A stretch of DNA of 10,724 nucleotides from an uncultured Eubacterium sp. (GTDB lineage Bacteria; Bacillota; Clostridia; Peptostreptococcales; Anaerovoracaceae): assembly GCA_946614405.1 (NCBI GenBank), contig CAMOGZ010000031.1, positions 1 to 10,724 on the forward strand, given 5' to 3'. Shown here in pieces: positions 7,012 through 10,724 of the stretch. The translations under genes were made by a program, and so were the position numbers. Below the pieces are notes generated by a model that worked only from the letters and a program-made list of their open reading frames with translations, had not been told where the DNA came from and searched no databases. Numbering within the stretch: position 1 is the first letter of the stretch; each line of letters begins with the position of its first letter.

Positions 7012-7914
7012 ATGGCATTTATAGCAAAGAAAAAGAAGAGCTTCTTCGGCAGACTGTCTGAGAGGATCAATGACGCACTGTTCATGCACCAGGAGGTGGA
7101 TGAGGACATGATGGATGAGATCGAAGAGATCCTCATCACCTCAGACATCGGAATGGACACCACCATGAACATCATGGAGGAGCTGAGACAGTACATCAAG
7201 GTCAATATGATCACCATGTCGAAGAATGTACGGAAGGCCATCATCGAGATCATCACCAGACTGATGGACAAAGGCGAGCGCAATCAGCTTTCACAGAAGC
7301 GGCCCCTGGTCATCATGATGATCGGCATCAACGGAGGCGGCAAGACCACCACCATCGCCAAGCTGGGCAACATGCTGAAAGAACAGGGGAACACCGTGAT
7401 GTTCGCCGCAGCGGACACATTCCGTGCCGCAGCAGGAGAGCAGCTTGCCATCTGGGGAGACCGGATCGGGATCAATACCGTCCGTCACCAGGAGGGAGCC
7501 GATCCCAGTGCGGTTTTGTTCGATGCGATCCAGTCTGCCAAGGCCAAGAACATCGACGTTCTGATCTGTGACACCGCCGGAAGACTTCAGACCAAGAAGA
7601 ACCTTATGACGGAGCTGGCCAAGATGAACCGGGTGATCTCCAAGGAGTATCCGGAAGCGGAACGGGAGACCCTGCTGGTACTGGACGCCACCAATGGAAA
7701 GAATGCGGTGTCCCAGGCCAAGGAATTCAATGATGCGGCCGAGCTCACCGGTGTGGTGATCACCAAACTGGACGGTACCGCCAAGGGCGGCATCGCCATT
7801 ACCATCGCCGACGAATATGACATGCCCATCAAGTTCATCGGAACCGGAGAAGGCATCCATGACCTGGAAGTATTTGACGCAGCAGAGTTTGCAGGAGGTA
7901 TCTTCGATGAGTAA
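7012..7914 (+). CDS. ftsY: Signal recognition particle receptor FtsY
   Basis: FtsY is the SRP GTPase at the membrane that receives Ffh-bound ribosomes translating membrane proteins and passes them to the Sec translocon. The product has 300 residues, typical of Gram-positive FtsY lacking the long acidic A domain. It begins with a Lys-rich amphipathic segment (about 1-25) suited to membrane contact, followed by the helical N domain (about 25-95). The G domain shows GINGGGKTTT (105-114, P-loop), DTFRAAAGEQL (135-145, the SRP-GTPase-specific insertion region), DTAGR (187-191), and TKLDGTAKGG (251-260). The C-terminal closing segment (PIKFIGTGEGIHDLEVFD) is typical. AAGGAG at 6998-7003 lies 8 nt from the ATG and overlaps the smc stop. 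The last 8 bases overlap der. Many Bacillota have ylxM-ffh after ftsY; here der follows directly. Confidence 0.96.
   Translation: MAFIAKKKKSFFGRLSERINDALFMHQEVDEDMMDEIEEILITSDIGMDTTMNIMEELRQYIKVNMITMSKNVRKAIIEIITRLMDKGERNQLSQKRPLVIMMIGINGGGKTTTIAKLGNMLKEQGNTVMFAAADTFRAAAGEQLAIWGDRIGINTVRHQEGADPSAVLFDAIQSAKAKNIDVLICDTAGRLQTKKNLMTELAKMNRVISKEYPEAERETLLVLDATNGKNAVSQAKEFNDAAELTGVVITKLDGTAKGGIAITIADEYDMPIKFIGTGEGIHDLEVFDAAEFAGGIFDE
7893..7899 (+). promoter_or_regulatory. der ribosome binding site inside ftsY
   Basis: AGGAGGT, a near-perfect anti-16S match, lies within the last codons of ftsY, 7 nt before ATG 7907. It decides the der start. The frame is open upstream to 7817, but that extension would lie wholly within ftsY, and the extra residues resemble no Der N-terminus. 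Confidence 0.85.
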
Positions 7915-9232
7915 GCCGATCGTTGCCGTGGTTGGACGGCCAAACGTTGGAAAGTCAACATTTTTTAACAGTATAGTAGGGCAGAGAGTGTCCATCGTGG
8001 AGGATACTCCCGGTGTGACCCGTGACCGGATCTATGCAGAAGCGGAGTGGAACGGGATCCACTTCGGACTGATCGATACCGGCGGAATCGAGCCCGCAAG
8101 CACCGACGTGATCCTGTCCCAGATGAGAGAACAGGCACAGATCGCCATGGATATGGCGGACGTGATCATCTTCATGGTGGACGGAAAGGAAGGAATGACC
8201 TCGGCGGACGAGGAAGTTGCGGCGATGCTGCGGCGCACCGGGAAGAAGGTCATCCTGCTGGTGAATAAGGTGGACAATCCTACCAAACCGCCAGACAGCC
8301 TCTATGACTTCTACACGCTGGGGATCGGGGAGCCCATCCCGGTTTCCTCCGCCAACAAGCTGAACTTCGGAGACGTACTGGATGAAGTGGTCCAGAACTT
8401 CCCGGAAGGGGCCGGAATGGAAGAGGACGACCGGGTCCACATTGCCGTCATCGGTAAGCCGAATGTAGGGAAATCCTCCCTGATCAATGCTCTGATCAAT
8501 GAGAACCGGGTCATCGTCTCCGACATCGCCGGGACCACCAGAGACTCCATCGATACGCCCTTCAAGTGGAACGGACAGGAATATGTTCTCATCGATACCG
8601 CCGGCATCCGGCGCAAGAACAAGATCAGTGAGGACATCGAGAAATACAGCGTGATCCGCGCCGTGGCGGCCATCGAGCGCTCCGATGTGTGCGTTCTGAT
8701 GATCGATGCATCGGAAGGCCTCACCGAGCAGGACAAGAAGATCTGCGGTCTTGCCCACGAAGCAGGCAAGGGCATCGTCATCGTGGTGAATAAATGGGAC
8801 CTCATCGAGAAGGAGACCAACACCATGCGGGACTTCACCGCCAAGATCAAGGCAGAGCTGCTCTTTGCCACCTATGCGCCGGTGATCTACATTTCCGTAA
8901 AAGACCGGACCCGTCTCGGGGAGGTCATGAAGACGGCCAACAAGGTGGCGGAGATCCGTGCAACCCGGATCCCCACGGGACAGCTGAATTCCCTGATCAC
9001 CGATGCCGTGATGATGAAGCAGCCGCCTTCCGACAAGGGAAAGCGCCTGAAGATCTACTATGTCGCCCAGGTGGGCGTCAAACCGCCTCTGTTCTCCTTC
9101 CAGGTGAACAAGCGGGAGCTGATGCATTTTTCCTATTCCAGATATCTGGAAAACCGCATCCGGGAGACCTTCGGATTTGAAGGAACTTCCATCAAATTCG
9201 TCTTCCGTGAGAAGAGAGAGAAGGATCAGTAA
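7907..9232 (+). CDS. der: Ribosome assembly GTPase Der (EngA), tandem G domains
   Basis: Der is an essential GTPase with two consecutive G domains that binds the 50S subunit precursor and promotes its late maturation. The product has 441 residues against a usual 435-440. G domain 1 shows GRPNVGKST (10-18), DTGGIEP (starting at 57) and NKVD (120-123). G domain 2 shows GKPNVGKSS (183-191), DTAGIRRKNK (starting at 230) and NKWD (295-298). A C-terminal KH-like RNA-binding domain follows (about 350-441) and includes the family stretch KIYYVAQVGVKPPLF. The start is set by a strong Shine-Dalgarno and by the MSKPIVAVVGRPNVGK beginning. It overlaps ftsY by 8 bp (ATGAGTAA), and plsY begins one base after its stop. 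The der-plsY-gpsA order is widespread in Bacillota, which supports all three calls. Confidence 0.97.
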   Translation: MSKPIVAVVGRPNVGKSTFFNSIVGQRVSIVEDTPGVTRDRIYAEAEWNGIHFGLIDTGGIEPASTDVILSQMREQAQIAMDMADVIIFMVDGKEGMTSADEEVAAMLRRTGKKVILLVNKVDNPTKPPDSLYDFYTLGIGEPIPVSSANKLNFGDVLDEVVQNFPEGAGMEEDDRVHIAVIGKPNVGKSSLINALINENRVIVSDIAGTTRDSIDTPFKWNGQEYVLIDTAGIRRKNKISEDIEKYSVIRAVAAIERSDVCVLMIDASEGLTEQDKKICGLAHEAGKGIVIVVNKWDLIEKETNTMRDFTAKIKAELLFATYAPVIYISVKDRTRLGEVMKTANKVAEIRATRIPTGQLNSLITDAVMMKQPPSDKGKRLKIYYVAQVGVKPPLFSFQVNKRELMHFSYSRYLENRIRETFGFEGTSIKFVFREKREKDQ

Positions 9233-9233
9233 C

Positions 9234-9848
9234 ATGAGTAATGTGAGTTTTGAATTCGTTCTGGTGGTGGTGATCGCCTATTTCCTGGGAAATATCTCAC
9301 CATCCACCATCCAGGCCCGCATGAGAGGTCTGGACATCAAGAAAGAAGGCAGCGGAAACGCAGGTACCACCAATACACTGCGGGTGCTGGGACCCAAAGC
9401 GGCGCTGATCACCCTGGTGGTGGACATCGGCAAAGGCGTTCTGGCGGTCTGCATCGGCGCTGCTTTTGCCGGACGGCAGGCAGCTATGTTCTGCGCACTG
9501 GCGGCATTTCTGGGCCATGTCTGGCCACTGCTGCTGAAGTTTAAGGGAGGAAAGGGCGTTGCAGTAGCCTTCGGTGTCCTGCTGGGACTCAACTGGAAGC
9601 TGGCTCTGCTGATGCTGCTCATCGTCGTTCTGGCGGTGGTGATCACACGGTATGTGTCCTTCGGGTCCATTATGGGTGCGATCTCATTTCCTTTCGCATG
9701 TTACTTCCTGGAGCCGGATTTCCTCTACATCGGAATCATCATGGCTCTCATCGTATTGATCAAGCACAGGAGCAATCTGAGCCGCCTCATCCATGGTGAG
9801 GAGGATAAGATCCGCTTCAATCGTAATAAGAAAGGGGAAAAGGAATGA
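9234..9848 (+). CDS. plsY: Acyl-phosphate:glycerol-3-phosphate acyltransferase PlsY
   Basis: PlsY is an integral membrane enzyme that moves the acyl group from acyl-phosphate (made by PlsX) to the sn-1 position of glycerol-3-phosphate, giving lysophosphatidic acid. The product has 204 residues, the normal size. Hydrophobic segments lie at about 6-26, 55-79, 82-101, 110-138 and 158-176. Family motifs are GNISPS (19-24), GSGNAGTTN (39-47) followed by R50, GHVWPLLLKFKGGKGVA (94-110), and HRSNLSRLIHGEE (178-190) near the C-terminus. A Lys- and Arg-rich tail ends the protein. The start at 9234 follows the der stop by one base, with AAGGA (9221-9225) as a modest ribosome binding site. The frame also reads through from inside der, but that extension is polar and unlike the family. 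Its last bases form an ATGA overlap with gpsA, which supplies its co-substrate. Confidence 0.96.
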   Translation: MSNVSFEFVLVVVIAYFLGNISPSTIQARMRGLDIKKEGSGNAGTTNTLRVLGPKAALITLVVDIGKGVLAVCIGAAFAGRQAAMFCALAAFLGHVWPLLLKFKGGKGVAVAFGVLLGLNWKLALLMLLIVVLAVVITRYVSFGSIMGAISFPFACYFLEPDFLYIGIIMALIVLIKHRSNLSRLIHGEEDKIRFNRNKKGEKE

Positions 9849-10724
9849 AGAAAATCGGAGTAATCGGAGCCGGAAGCTGGGGTACTGCTCTGGCCATCAC
9901 CTTAAGCCACAAAGGCCATCAGGTACGCATCTGCGATGTGGACCAGGCCCACATTGCGGCCATGAAAGCAGCCCGGGAAAATGAGAAGTACCTGCCGGGC
10001 ATCAAGTTCGAGGACAATCTCCAGGTAGTGGATTCCACTGAGGAAGCCCTGGAAGGCGCAGACGTAGCGCTGTTCTCCGCACCGGCACAGCATTTCCGCA
10101 GTGCCTTCGAACATGCCATCCCGTATCTGGAGGATGACATGGTCGTGGTAAACGTAGCCAAGGGAATCGAGAAGGGAACTCTGATGAGAATGTCAGAGAT
10201 CGCCTACATCCTGAAACCGGACGTGAAGTACGTGGTCCTGTCCGGACCATCTCACGCAGAGGAAGTGGGACGTTTCCTGCCGACCACCGTTGCAGTAGCC
10301 TCCAAAGACAAAGAACTGGCGGAATACATCCAGGATGTGTTCATGACAGACCGCTTCCGCGTTTACACCAATGAGGATGTCTGCGGTGTGGAGCTGGGAG
10401 GCTCTCTGAAGAACATCATCGCTCTGGGCGCAGGCGTGTCCGACGGCATCGGATTCGGTGACAATGCCAAGGCAGCCCTGATGACCCGCGGCATCACAGA
10501 GATGGAACGCCTGGGTGTCAAGATGGGCGCCAAGCTGGAGACCTTCGCAGGACTTACCGGAGTGGGCGACCTCATCGTGACCTGCACCAGTATGCATTCC
10601 AGAAACCGCCGCTGCGGAATTATGATCGGTGAGGGCGTACGTCCTTCCGAAGCCGTGGAGAGAGTCGGCATGGTAGTAGAAGGTATCACTACGGCGGAAG
10701 CCGCCTATGCGCTGGCTCAGAAGC
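9845..10724 (+). CDS. gpsA: Glycerol-3-phosphate dehydrogenase [NAD(P)+] (3' end cut off)
   Basis: GpsA reduces dihydroxyacetone phosphate to sn-glycerol-3-phosphate with NAD(P)H, feeding PlsY. 293 residues are visible of a usual 330-340; the window ends before the stop. The N-terminal Rossmann fold shows GAGSWG (8-13). Further blocks are VAKGIE with Lys106, SGPSHAEEV (133-141), ELGGSLKNIIALGAG with Lys189, the likely catalytic lysine, and GLTGVGDLIVTCTS (236-249) followed by RNRR (253-256) in the C-terminal helical domain. No key residue is missing in the visible part. It starts within the plsY stop (ATGA, 4-bp overlap), with GGGG (9834-9837) 7 nt upstream as ribosome binding site, so the two are probably translationally coupled. 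The flanking partner genes plsY and plsX fit its role in phospholipid precursor supply. Confidence 0.96.
   Translation, partial: MKKIGVIGAGSWGTALAITLSHKGHQVRICDVDQAHIAAMKAARENEKYLPGIKFEDNLQVVDSTEEALEGADVALFSAPAQHFRSAFEHAIPYLEDDMVVVNVAKGIEKGTLMRMSEIAYILKPDVKYVVLSGPSHAEEVGRFLPTTVAVASKDKELAEYIQDVFMTDRFRVYTNEDVCGVELGGSLKNIIALGAGVSDGIGFGDNAKAALMTRGITEMERLGVKMGAKLETFAGLTGVGDLIVTCTSMHSRNRRCGIMIGEGVRPSEAVERVGMVVEGITTAEAAYALAQK

Noticed and set aside
7817..7906. 30-residue N-terminal extension of der
   Set aside because: It lies wholly inside ftsY, and the perfect AGGAGGT plus the family-typical beginning place the start at 7907.
9177..9233. 19-residue N-terminal extension of plsY
   Set aside because: It overlaps the der 3' end in another frame, is polar and basic, and lacks support. 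The membrane protein begins naturally at 9234.
7955..9235. 426-codon reverse-strand open frame across der
   Set aside because: Codon-register shadow of der; the His- and Asp-rich translation matches no known protein pattern.
1..10724. Mobile element, CRISPR array, defence island or novel multi-gene system
   Set aside because: No transposase, integrase, terminal inverted repeats, regular spacer repeats or unknown gene cluster is visible. Every complete gene belongs to a well-known conserved family.

Overview
The window looks like an ordinary chromosomal core-gene segment of a Gram-positive, low-to-mid-GC lineage, most likely Bacillota class Clostridia and possibly Lachnospiraceae. Three things point that way. 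The gene set plsX-rnc-smc-ftsY and der-plsY-gpsA is typical of Bacillota. The AGGAGG-type ribosome binding sites and TATAAT promoters with a TGn extension fit. The coding style is GC-rich at third positions. The family placement is inference only. All recognised genes lie on the + strand. I see no mobile element, CRISPR array, tRNA or rRNA.

Layout. Positions 1-176 hold the C-terminal end of an unidentified membrane protein, whose stop codon sits in the loop of a strong hairpin (159-188). Positions 177-299 are a short intergenic region with a convincing extended -10 promoter (225-253). This drives a monocistronic glyA (300-1559, serine hydroxymethyltransferase), which is closed by an intrinsic terminator (1582-1623). 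A second promoter of the same design (1644-1672) and a leader hairpin that can hide a Shine-Dalgarno sequence (1698-1726) precede a tightly packed operon: plsX (1744-2763), rnc (2750-3439), smc (3439-6999), ftsY (7012-7914), der (7907-9232), plsY (9234-9848) and gpsA (9845 to beyond the window). Neighbouring genes overlap by 14, 1, 8 and 4 bp or are separated by at most 12 bp, and no terminator or internal promoter is evident. No gene-free stretch exceeds 300 bases.

How the genes fit together. GpsA makes sn-glycerol-3-phosphate, PlsX turns acyl-ACP into acyl-phosphate, and PlsY joins the two into lysophosphatidic acid, so the operon carries the first committed steps of phospholipid synthesis. 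The remaining genes serve RNA processing (RNase III), chromosome condensation (SMC), membrane targeting (FtsY, the SRP receptor) and 50S ribosome assembly (Der). Together they resemble a growth and envelope housekeeping operon. GlyA is separate and supplies glycine and one-carbon units.

I did not find a clearly undescribed biological system. The points most worth checking are the plsX leader hairpin, the sequence-divergent SHMT, the direct ftsY-der junction without ylxM/ffh, the missing acpP between plsX and rnc, and a perfect dyad on the glyA -35 element.
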